64,000 bases of DNA from Pseudorhodoplanes sp. Its GTDB lineage: Bacteria > Pseudomonadota > Alphaproteobacteria > Rhizobiales > Xanthobacteraceae. Both the position numbers and the translations under genes were made by a program. The stretch is from the NCBI GenBank assembly GCA_032027085.1, contig JAVSMS010000001.1, forward strand, positions 1,752,332 to 1,816,331. Reading direction: 5' to 3'. The notes beneath the pieces were generated by a model. That model was not told the DNA's origin, ran no database searches, and worked only from the letters and a program-made list of their open reading frames with translations. The stretch's first letter is position 1; every line of letters begins with the position of its first letter. Below, one piece after another: positions 55,245 through 64,000 of this stretch.

Positions 55245-56218
55245 TCAGATCTTGAAATTGACCATACGGTACATGATGAGGATGCCGACCATCATCCACG
55301 AGACCGCGAGACCCAAAGCAATCTTGGTGGCGTCGAAATGCCAGACGCTGCGGTAGAAGTCGGGTGCGATGAGATTGATGATCAGAAAAATGCCAATCGG
55401 CAATGACGCGAGGATCATCGCCGACGCGCGACCTTCAGCGGCCAGTGCCTTGACCTTGCGCCGCATCTTGAAGCGCAGGCGGATCACCGCCGACAGATTT
55501 TCGAGAATCTCGCTCAGATTGCCGCCGGTTGAGCCCTGGATGGCAACCGCGGTGACGAATAAGGGCAGATCTTCCTGTCCGACGCGGAAATAGAGATTGC
55601 GCATCGCGGTTTCGAGATCGGCGCCATAGGCCACCTCGTCCGAGACAATTCCGAACTCGCTGCCGACCGGATCGGGCATTTCGCGACCGACCATCGAAAT
55701 CGCGATCGGCACCGGATGGCCAGCGCGCAGAGAACGGACGATGATGTCGACGGCGTCGGGAAACTGGGCTCCGAATTTCTTGCGCCTTCGTCCGCGCAGG
55801 ACCCGCAGCCACAGAAGCGGTCCGAGCGTGCAGCAGAACAGCGCAATTCCTGCCGCGTAAAGAATGTCACCGTGGACCAGCATCACGCCGGTGAAGGCGA
55901 GCGCGGCGAATATAGCGACATAAACGCAAAGTCGGCCGACACCGACCGACAGGCCCGACTGCAGGATCAGGCGGTTCAGCATCTGCAACGGCAGGCGCAG
56001 ATCGCCGTCGCTGGTCAATCCACGCTCGCGGCGAAGCTGCACCAGCACGCTTTCGCGGTTGGCCTGATCTTTCATCAGATCGAGCCGCCGGTTGATGCGC
56101 TTGCGATAGGAGGCATTGGAAAAGAACAACAGATAGATCGCCTCGACGAACAGGATCACCGAGAGCGCCGCGAAGGCATAGAACACATACTGGCTGTCGA
56201 TGTTGAACGACATGGTGC

Positions 56219-56222
<4 letters not shown>
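55245..56222 (-). CDS. tadB: Tad pilus platform protein TadB
   Basis: 325 residues of the GspF-like family. Membrane helices are near 10-30, 105-145 and 280-320; FPDAVDIIVRSLRAGHPVPIAISMVGREM and GGNLSEILENLSAVIRLRFKMRRK are typical TadB motifs. It pairs with TadC in the inner membrane. The start overlaps the end of cpaF by four bases (ATGA), and tadC follows three bases after its stop, so translation of all three is coupled. Confidence 0.94.
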
Positions 56223-57697
<1,475 letters not shown>

Positions 57698-57710
57698 GCG
57701 ACCTGCCCTG

Positions 57711-58931
57711 TCACCGCGCCGCTGAGACGTTGAGAGGCTTGGGCCGCGCATCCGCCGCCGCCGGCGTCGCCCTGGCGGATTGCGCGAACAAGAGCTTCTT
57801 CAATTCGCGCGATATCTTGTTGCCGGGTTTGATTTCGTCGAGCGGCACGCCACGATCGATCGCCTCGCGCACCAGACGGTAGATGTTCGGGATCGCGGCG
57901 GTGAAATTCTGACCCAGAGCCTGTTCGATATCGTTCTTCTTGACGCCGGGCACGAACAGCCGCTCCTCAAAGCGGTTGACGATCACCTGTGGTTGCGGCC
58001 CATCCGGCATGCGCTCGCGGATCGCGCCGACCAGCTTGCGCGTGTATTTCAGGCTCGGCACCGTCATCTCGCTGACAATGTACAGCCGGTTGGAGCCAAG
58101 CAGCACGCTGTCGGTCCAGGAGAACCAGGTGCGCGGCATGTCGATGACGACATTCTCGAAATTCGACGCGACGAGATCGAGCAACCGCGTGACGAGGTCC
58201 GGATCAAACGAACGCATCTCCGCCGGCCTGTTGGGCGCCGCGATCACGGCAAGGCCGGAGGCGTGATAGTTCGTCATCACTTCAAGAAGCTGGCGGTCGA
58301 GCCGCTCGGGACGCGGCTCGATTTCGGACAGATCAAGGCGTGGTTCCAGATCGAGATAATCGGCGCAGGCGCCGTGCTGGAAATTGAGGTCGACCAGGCA
58401 GGTCGAGGCGCGCCGCTTCTGGCCGCTGCTGAGTAGGATCATCGCCGACTGGATCGCCAGCGTGGTGACGCCGGCGCCGCCGACCGCGGGCAGAAAGGTG
58501 TAGATCTGGGCGTCGATCTGCTCGGAAGCGGCCGGCTTTGTCACACGCGCGCAGGTGCGTACCAGTTCGATCGGCGGGATCGGCTTCACCAGACAATCGG
58601 CAACCCGCATCTGCAGCAGCGTGCGCGCGGCATGGGCGTCGAAATTCGGCGTCACCACAATCACAGGCGGCCAGTGTCCGATACGCAGCATCAGGCGTTC
58701 CAGCGCAGCCATGTCCTCGTCGCTGCCGGTGTCGAGATCGACCAGGATCACAGTGGCGCCCTGCGGGTCGATTTTGTCTGCGGCGGAGGTGATCGTCGCC
58801 GTCAGCACATGCAATTCGATCTGCTGGCTGGCGCCGAATGTCGTGCGCACGGATTCTTCAAGGTCCGAATCCGCCGTCAGCAAGACCACGTGGGTCTTGC
58901 CGTCGTCTGTTGATGTCCGGCCGAGGCGCAT
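57711..58931 (-). CDS. cpaE: pilus assembly protein CpaE/TadZ
   Basis: 406 residues. The N-terminal 130 residues are a receiver-like domain (VVLLTADSDLEESVR, ILVDLDTG, DCLVKPIPP). The rest is a ParA/MinD-type domain: FLPAVGGAGVTTLAIQS in place of the canonical KGGVGKTT, and CLVDLNFQHGACADYL. Both Lys of the P-loop are Val (150 and 155), a divergence known for CpaE/TadZ. It localises the Tad machinery, usually at a pole. It lies between the lipoprotein gene (13 bases) and cpaF. Confidence 0.93.
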   Translation of the reverse strand: MRLGRTSTDDGKTHVVLLTADSDLEESVRTTFGASQQIELHVLTATITSAADKIDPQGATVILVDLDTGSDEDMAALERLMLRIGHWPPVIVVTPNFDAHAARTLLQMRVADCLVKPIPPIELVRTCARVTKPAASEQIDAQIYTFLPAVGGAGVTTLAIQSAMILLSSGQKRRASTCLVDLNFQHGACADYLDLEPRLDLSEIEPRPERLDRQLLEVMTNYHASGLAVIAAPNRPAEMRSFDPDLVTRLLDLVASNFENVVIDMPRTWFSWTDSVLLGSNRLYIVSEMTVPSLKYTRKLVGAIRERMPDGPQPQVIVNRFEERLFVPGVKKNDIEQALGQNFTAAIPNIYRLVREAIDRGVPLDEIKPGNKISRELKKLLFAQSARATPAAADARPKPLNVSAAR

Positions 58932-58943
58932 GCGTAGGGCCCG

Positions 58944-59396
58944 TTATCTGGTTTCGCCGGCCGGCGGCGCATCCGCATATTGCGGATCGAACTGGGGCTG
59001 GGATTGCGGCTGGGTCTGAGGCTGCGCCGGCGCCGATTTGGATGCCCAGCCCGAAGGCGCGTTGGATGACGTCGATGTCGAGTTGCGGGCCGTCTGCGCT
59101 GCATTGGCGACGGTTGCCGCCGCGCGGGCATAGGCGGCCGAGCTGGTGGTGGCGTTGACCGGCGGGATCACCCGGCCTTCGCGATACCGTTCCACCGCCT
59201 GCTGCATGACCTCACCGTTGAACGCGATGTTGCGGTTGGCGCTCGCGGCCGGCCAGGGATCGACCATGTGCGTCACGCGATTTGACGCCATGGCGTCGCC
59301 TGCATTCGGCACAATGTGCTCGCGGCGATCGAAGTAGATATCGGAACAACCCGATAGCGAAACGGCGAGTACGGTCGCGGCGAGGAAAATCCGCAT
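58944..59396 (-). CDS. short Tad-locus lipoprotein in the CpaD position
   Basis: 150 residues from the ATG at 59396. LSGC places the lipidated Cys at residue 17. A conserved-looking segment HMVDPWPAASANRNIAFNGEVMQQAVERYREGRVIPPVN is followed by a low-complexity Ala/Ser/Gln/Pro tail ending APPAGETR. CpaD proteins are normally about 220-240 residues; this is shorter and has no recognised CpaD peptide besides the lipobox and the N-domain asn-rich piece, so it may be a reduced or replacing outer-membrane partner. One base separates the cpaC stop from its start. Confidence 0.7.
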   Translation of the reverse strand: MRIFLAATVLAVSLSGCSDIYFDRREHIVPNAGDAMASNRVTHMVDPWPAASANRNIAFNGEVMQQAVERYREGRVIPPVNATTSSAAYARAAATVANAAQTARNSTSTSSNAPSGWASKSAPAQPQTQPQSQPQFDPQYADAPPAGETR

Positions 59397-59397
59397 G

Positions 59398-60957
59398 TCA
59401 GTTCCTGACCGACAGGACATGGCCAACCTCCTTCACCGTGACAGTTCCGAATTGCGGCATATCCAGCATGTGCCCGGTCAACACCCGCTGGGTTCCCGCC
59501 TCCAGCTTGGCGACCCGGCGCGGAATTTCCATCTTGCCCATGAGGAAGAGGTCGGCGTCGTTCGGCGGCAGTGAGCCGTCGAGGGGCGTCTTGAGGACAT
59601 CGCCAGGGCGCGCCGGCCGCACCAGGCGCGGCGTCACGATGATGGCGAGATCTGTTTCCTTCTTCTGGTACGAGCGGCTGGCGAACAATGCGCCAAGAAT
59701 GGGAATGTCTCCCAGCCACGGCAATTGCTGCGCGGCGCTCTCACCCTGGCTCTGCAACAGCCCGCCGATGACAAAGCTCTGGCCGTCGCGCAATTCCACC
59801 GTCGTGGAGGCGCGGCGCACGATCAGCGGCGGCACCGAAATGCCGGCGACCTGAACAGGATTCGACATATCGAGCTGGCTGACTTCCGGCTCGATCTTCA
59901 GGTTGACGAGGCCATCCGACAGCACCGTTGGCGTGAAGGCAAGGCCGACGCCATAACGCTTGTATTCAATCGACACCGTCCCAAGCGAGCCGGGCACCGG
60001 CACGGGAAACTCGCCGCCGGCCAGGAAGCTTGCAGTGTCGCCGGAAAGCGCCACCAGATTCGGCTCGGCGAGCGAGCGCGCCATGCCTTTCTGCTCCAGC
60101 GCATTGATCAGGATATCAGCGGACAACCCATTGGCGATCAGCTTGCCGATCATGAAGCCGAACGGCGCCACGCCGGACAGCACGCCGGCGGCGACCGCGG
60201 CGGGTGTCGCAAGGTCAGCGGGCCCGACCGGCAACTTGTTCGCGTCGACACGGTTGCCGATATTTCCGAGAAACTTGCCGTTATTGGAGAAGCTGTTCCA
60301 CTGCACGCCGAAATCGCGGCCGGCCTTGCGATTCACCTCGATGAAGCGCACCTCGAGCATGACCTGCTGCGGCGACATCACCGACATCGAATTGATGACT
60401 TCCGGGCCGAACTGCCCGGCCAGGGTCATCGCCTTGTCCACCGTCACCGCATCGCTGACGGCGCCCGACAGCAGCAGGCGTCCATTGACCGATGATACCT
60501 TGATCTTCTCGTGCGGGAAACGGCGCGCAATCGCGGCCGAGATCAGCGACGTGTCCTGCACAATCTCGATATCGAAAATTCCGACCAACCTCTTGTCATC
60601 CGCATAGGCTGATACGCGGGTGGTACCCGGCTTGCGACCCAGGATCGAGACTGACTTGTCGGTCAACGGCTTGACGTCCGCCACTTCAGGATCGCCGACG
60701 ACGAGCTCAACGAAGCTCGCGTCAGTGCGCACATCCTCGGTCTTGCCGACAGCCACCGTCAGCAGCGCGGTCTTTTTGGCCGCATTGATCTGCACGATAC
60801 GCTGCGCCATTGCGACGCCGAAACCCAGCGGAAGCGCCGGCTCCATCATCAGCACCGCCACACCGGCGGCCAGCGCGCGGAATGTCCGCGCCCGCCGCCG
60901 GCCCGTACTCCTGTCCGAATGCCGCTTCTGCGGCATGTCGCATGTGATCTTCTTCAC
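59398..60957 (-). CDS. cpaC: Tad secretin CpaC/RcpA
   Basis: 519 residues. A long signal peptide (residues 30-51) precedes an N-terminal BON/secretin_N-type module (VGKTEDVRTDASFVELVVGDPEVADVKPL, then SVSILGRKPGTTRVSAYADDKRLVGIFDIE) and the C-terminal secretin domain (MLEVRFIEVNRKAGRDFGVQW; VPPLIVRRASTTVELRDGQSFVIGGLLQ; LAIIVTPRLVRP). It forms the outer-membrane channel for the pilus. Co-transcribed with cpaB upstream and the lipoprotein downstream. Confidence 0.95.
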   Translation of the reverse strand: MKKITCDMPQKRHSDRSTGRRRARTFRALAAGVAVLMMEPALPLGFGVAMAQRIVQINAAKKTALLTVAVGKTEDVRTDASFVELVVGDPEVADVKPLTDKSVSILGRKPGTTRVSAYADDKRLVGIFDIEIVQDTSLISAAIARRFPHEKIKVSSVNGRLLLSGAVSDAVTVDKAMTLAGQFGPEVINSMSVMSPQQVMLEVRFIEVNRKAGRDFGVQWNSFSNNGKFLGNIGNRVDANKLPVGPADLATPAAVAAGVLSGVAPFGFMIGKLIANGLSADILINALEQKGMARSLAEPNLVALSGDTASFLAGGEFPVPVPGSLGTVSIEYKRYGVGLAFTPTVLSDGLVNLKIEPEVSQLDMSNPVQVAGISVPPLIVRRASTTVELRDGQSFVIGGLLQSQGESAAQQLPWLGDIPILGALFASRSYQKKETDLAIIVTPRLVRPARPGDVLKTPLDGSLPPNDADLFLMGKMEIPRRVAKLEAGTQRVLTGHMLDMPQFGTVTVKEVGHVLSVRN

Positions 60958-60982
60958 AGCACTCTCCCCCGATGATCCTGTC

Positions 60983-61849
60983 CTACCGGCGCCCGTCTTC
61001 CCCCGAAGCGGATCGCCGACCGTCTGTGCCCTCCACAGGCACCTGGTATTCTTGTCTGTTTGCGCCCCGTTGAACCGAGATGTTGGTGACGCTGCCGTCC
61101 CTGGTGCGCACCATGCGCGCCGGCTTACTGAGATCGTCCAGCGTCACACGCCGCGTCAGCTCAGCGGTGTTTTCACCTGCCTTGCGCAGCAGTAGCGAAA
61201 GATTTCCGACCGTTGCGGCGAGCCACACTTTCTGTGCGGCGACCGTATCCACCTCAAGCGTCACCGCCTTGGCGACCGACGGCTTGGAACTGCGTTCGTC
61301 GGCGCTCTGGTCGACCGCCAGCACGCGCGCATTCTGCAACACGACTTCTGTCGTGGCGTTACCCTTGTCGATCTGACGCGTCAGCACGACATCGACGCGG
61401 TCTCCAGGCAGCACGAAGCCACCGACGCCCTCAACATCGTTGACGCGCACGGTGACCGCCTTCATGCCCTCGCCGACCAGCGCCGACAAAGTCGCACGCT
61501 GTCCCGGACCGGTGACCTTCAAGGCGAGAACCGGTTCGTTCGGTTCGACCGGCGACAGCACCACGCGCTTGCCGGCACCGAGCAGATCCGACACTTTCGC
61601 GAAGGCGCCGCTCGGCAGCGCGTCGGACGGCCAGGCAATTTCCTTCAGATGGTTTTGCGCGAGCTCGGTACCATATTGCAGGCGCTCGGCTGCAACCACG
61701 ATGGTGCTCGTCGGCACTACGGTCTTTTTCGCTTCAAGATTTTTCAGGCGATTGGCGGCGGCGTTGTTCAGCCAGCTCTGCGCGACAAACACCGCGAGCA
61801 GGCCGAACACGACGGCAAACGCAATCATCACCAAAGTCGACTTCCGCAC
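60983..61849 (-). CDS. cpaB: Flp pilus assembly protein CpaB/RcpC
   Basis: 288 residues. A single N-terminal helix (6-26) is followed by a periplasmic SAF-type domain: VVAAERLQYGTELAQNHLKEIAWP and VLALKVTGPGQRATLSALVGEGMKAVTVRVNDVEGVGGFVLPGDRVDVVLTRQ. CpaB is thought to link secretin and peptidoglycan. It is the first gene of the visible operon; the next gene upstream on the same strand is unrelated, so the promoter should be in the 300-base gap. Confidence 0.93.
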   Translation of the reverse strand: MRKSTLVMIAFAVVFGLLAVFVAQSWLNNAAANRLKNLEAKKTVVPTSTIVVAAERLQYGTELAQNHLKEIAWPSDALPSGAFAKVSDLLGAGKRVVLSPVEPNEPVLALKVTGPGQRATLSALVGEGMKAVTVRVNDVEGVGGFVLPGDRVDVVLTRQIDKGNATTEVVLQNARVLAVDQSADERSSKPSVAKAVTLEVDTVAAQKVWLAATVGNLSLLLRKAGENTAELTRRVTLDDLSKPARMVRTRDGSVTNISVQRGANRQEYQVPVEGTDGRRSASGEDGRR

Positions 61850-62149
61850 GACGCCCGTTCCCGATGCAAACCCGATGCAGCGCAGTTGTTACGCGCACTA
61901 TTGGAGGCGGGTCGTGTTCAATTGGTGAAGCAAATACCGCTTCTGCGTCTATGCTGAAGAGAGGTTGAATCGTCGTCGTTTATGAAAAATTGCCGCGCGC
62001 GCCGAAACGCAAGCTTAACCTTGACCGCGCGCGGCGCGTGTTTGCAAAGCGCCGATAACAGGGCATTTCTGATGACGGCCGCACATGCGCGGTCACAGCC
62101 GTTACCGGAACGTCACCGTTTGCGATTCATTCAAAATAAAGCACAAAAC
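61850..62149. other. 300-base gene-free interval upstream of cpaB
   Basis: No gene, tRNA, hairpin terminator or clear promoter recognised. It is AT-richer than neighbours towards 62100-62149. It must carry the cpaB promoter and the end of the downstream dehydrogenase. No Flp pilin or prepilin-peptidase frame is present on either strand. Confidence 0.6.
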
Positions 62150-63031
62150 TCACACCTGTTTGCGTGCCGCTGCGACGAGCGACGCCGTGCAGAATTCGCG
62201 CAACACAGCGAGGTCGCGCTGCGCCTCCGGATCGCCCGCCACGCCGTCGGCTATGTGGCGATAAAGATCAGCAGTGCCCCGGTAGATGCCCTGCCCGCCG
62301 GGCGTGTCGCCGGTGAACGCCGCGATCTCTTCCATCTCGGCGATCCAGCGATAGGCCTTGGGAAACATGCCCGGCACCGACCGCTGCAGGAACGACAGGA
62401 AATGCGGCTGGCTTTCGGAAAGCTCGCGCGCAAGCACCTCCGAGACGCCCGCCTGTGACGCGCCAAGGATCATGGCCGTGCCGAGCGCGGTGAAGCCTTT
62501 GGTCAGCCCGGCATAGGACATCTTCAATGCGGACGCGGCGCCGATCGGGGCATCCAGCACGCGGATCGTCAGCCCATAGGGGGACAAGGCCGCAAACTCT
62601 GTCGCGGCGTCCCCAGACGCATAGAGGGTGGTCGCCGCACGCTGATTGTCGGACGGCGGCGGACCGATGATGCCGGCATCGACAAAGCGCGCGCCTGTCG
62701 ACGCCACGACATCGGCAATCCGCTGCGCCGTAGCCGGAGCCACGGCATTGCAATCGACATAAAGCGGCTTGGGCGCGGCACGCTGAAATGCCGGGCTGAA
62801 ACGCTCGGCGAGACCGAGCGCGTCCTTCGGAGGGACGATGGAAAGGAAAATGTCGCAGGCCGCGAGCACGTCATCGTCTGCAGCCGTCAAGCCAGCGCGC
62901 TTCGCCCGTTCAGCGCTGGCTGCACTGCGACCCTCAAGCGAAGTCAGCACAGTCAGTCCATGCTGAACAAGTTTTCGTCCGACGCCGCCGCCCATTTCAC
63001 CGGCAGCGACAACCGCAACCTGCAAGCTCAT
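62150..63031 (-). CDS. 6-phosphogluconate-dehydrogenase-like NAD(P)-binding oxidoreductase
   Basis: 293 residues from the ATG at 63031, with GGAGC seven bases upstream. VAVVAAGEMGGGVGRKLV is a GxGxxG-type cofactor loop with Ala at the first glycine, and DIFLSIVPPKDALGLAE fits the NAD-binding domain. The C-terminal part (KMSYAGLTKGFTALGTAMILGA) resembles the DUF1932 dehydrogenase domain. It may act on a 2-hydroxy or beta-hydroxy acid. The longer frame from 63052 adds MNVRSDS without a better ribosome site. Confidence 0.85.
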   Translation of the reverse strand: MSLQVAVVAAGEMGGGVGRKLVQHGLTVLTSLEGRSAASAERAKRAGLTAADDDVLAACDIFLSIVPPKDALGLAERFSPAFQRAAPKPLYVDCNAVAPATAQRIADVVASTGARFVDAGIIGPPPSDNQRAATTLYASGDAATEFAALSPYGLTIRVLDAPIGAASALKMSYAGLTKGFTALGTAMILGASQAGVSEVLARELSESQPHFLSFLQRSVPGMFPKAYRWIAEMEEIAAFTGDTPGGQGIYRGTADLYRHIADGVAGDPEAQRDLAVLREFCTASLVAAARKQV

Positions 63032-63083
63032 TGAATCGCTCCGCACATTCATCCCGAACAGCGGCGGGAATCCGCCGGCAAAA

Positions 63084-64000
63084 TCAGGCCGGCACGGTCG
63101 GCCGGCGTTGCGCCTGCTCGGCCCTTTCCTTCGCCATCTTCTGCAGTGTCAGCAGATCGACCTTGCCGGAGCCAAGCATCGGAAGCTTTTCCATATAGAT
63201 CACTTCCGCCGGGATCATCAGCTCCGACAGATGGCGGGCGCGCACGAGCGCGATGAGATCGCCGCGCGTGGCGTCCTTCTTCTGCGTATACAGGATCAGG
63301 CGCTCACCCTTGCGCGCATCCGGCACTGCGACGACCGCGCAGACGGCATCCGGCCATTCGTCGGCGGCCACCATCTCCACTGCGGCAAGCGAAATCATCT
63401 CGCCGCCAACCTTGGCAAAGCGCTTGGCGCGGCCGAGGATATGGATGAAGCCCTGGTCGTCGATGCGGACGATGTCGCCGGTGTCGTGCCAGCCATGTGG
63501 GGGACGCTCCAGAACCCCGGGATTCTCCGCCCGCAGATAGCCGAGCATGACGTTCGGCCCCTTCACGTGCATGCGGCCGCCCTCGTCGACGCCCTCGACC
63601 TTTTCCAGCCGCGCCTCCATGCCGGGCAGCAGGCGGCCAACGGTGCCGAACTTGTTGAACATCGGCGTGTTAAGCGCGAGCGCCGGCGCGGTTTCGGTAA
63701 CGCCATAACCTTCCAGAATGCGCAGGCCGAACTTTTCCAGATAGGTGCGGCGGGTGGTTTCCTTCACCGGCTCGGCGCCGGACAGGAGATAGCGGATGGA
63801 GCGAAAATCATACGGGTTCGCCGCCCGCGCATAGCCGTTCAGGAAGGTGTCGGTGCCGAACATGATGGTGGCGTTGATGCCGTAGATCAGCTCCGGGACC
63901 GTGCGGTAATGCAGCGGCGATGGATAAAGATAGATGCGCACGCCGGAGACCAGCGGCAGGATCAGCCCGACGGTGAGGCCGAAGGAATGGAACACCGGCA
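63084..64000 (-). CDS. aas: acyl-ACP synthetase/2-acyl-glycerophosphoethanolamine acyltransferase (Aas-like), 5'-truncated
   Basis: The frame runs to the window end, so the N-terminal part is missing. The visible 304 or so residues are the adenylate-forming domain: YLLSGAEPVKETTRR, ILEGYGVTETAPALALN, GWHDTGDIVRIDDQGFIHILGRAKRFAKVGGEMISL and PMLGSGKVDLLTLQKMA. This matches the C-terminal half of Aas, in which an acyltransferase precedes an acyl-ACP synthetase. Whether the acyltransferase domain is present cannot be seen. Its role would be recycling lysophospholipids in the inner membrane. Confidence 0.82.
   Translation of the reverse strand, partial: PVFHSFGLTVGLILPLVSGVRIYLYPSPLHYRTVPELIYGINATIMFGTDTFLNGYARAANPYDFRSIRYLLSGAEPVKETTRRTYLEKFGLRILEGYGVTETAPALALNTPMFNKFGTVGRLLPGMEARLEKVEGVDEGGRMHVKGPNVMLGYLRAENPGVLERPPHGWHDTGDIVRIDDQGFIHILGRAKRFAKVGGEMISLAAVEMVAADEWPDAVCAVVAVPDARKGERLILYTQKKDATRGDLIALVRARHLSELMIPAEVIYMEKLPMLGSGKVDLLTLQKMAKERAEQAQRRPTVPA

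Overview
The window looks like a chromosomal stretch of a high-GC alphaproteobacterium of the order Hyphomicrobiales (Rhizobiales), probably near the Bradyrhizobiaceae/Xanthobacteraceae. This is inferred from family content and gene order (dnaK-dnaJ-pmtA-pyrF-dapB-gpmA, hrcA-grpE beside rph-rdgB-hemW, gshB-comM, hisE-coaA, an IalB-family protein, a Tad/Cpa pilus locus) and from many rhizobial-style intergenic palindromic repeats. I see no phage, IS transposase, plasmid replication gene or CRISPR array.

Layout. 1-7,000: end of a DUF2244 gene, an Ada-like DNA-repair methyltransferase, then a minus-strand run (polysaccharide deacetylase, gpmA, dapB, DUF1330, pyrF, FMN reductase, phospholipid methyltransferase). 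7-14 kb: heat-shock genes dnaJ, dnaK, grpE and hrcA. 13.8-19.2 kb: RNA and nucleotide housekeeping (rph, rdgB, hemW, LppC-type lipoprotein, rsmI, yraN). 19-25 kb: a chemoreceptor, gshB with an overlapping amidase-like gene, a 55-codon gene, and a frameshifted comM. 24.7-28.8 kb: cupredoxin, DUF4142 and an ECF sigma factor, divergent from a hybrid histidine kinase. 28.9-30.2 kb: coaA and hisE. 30.3-30.75 kb: a strongly structured non-coding element headed by a consensus promoter. 30.9-41 kb: transporters, rlmN, oxidoreductases and a site-2 protease. 41-54 kb: typA, hydrolases, folD, tRNA-Ala, an MFS exporter, RidA and others. 53.6-61.9 kb: minus-strand Tad pilus operon cpaB-cpaC-lipoprotein-cpaE-cpaF-tadB-tadC plus a TPR lipoprotein. 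62-64 kb: a dehydrogenase and the end of an acyl-ACP synthetase gene.

How genes work together. DnaK, DnaJ and GrpE form one chaperone machine, and dnaK has a heat-shock-type promoter. The ECF sigma gene and the DUF4142/cupredoxin operon downstream share the same bipartite promoter-like motif with identical spacing, which suggests autoregulation. The Tad genes encode the secretin, ATPase, platform and accessory parts of a type IVc pilus, but no pilin or prepilin peptidase is in the window.

Most unusual items: the structured transcription unit at 30.3-30.75 kb; a two-gene operon whose hydrolase and short-chain dehydrogenase both lack canonical catalytic residues; the ECF promoter pair; near-identical 44-bp direct repeats around rlmN; and the comM frameshift. 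Everything here was read by eye; no alignment, folding program or database search was run.
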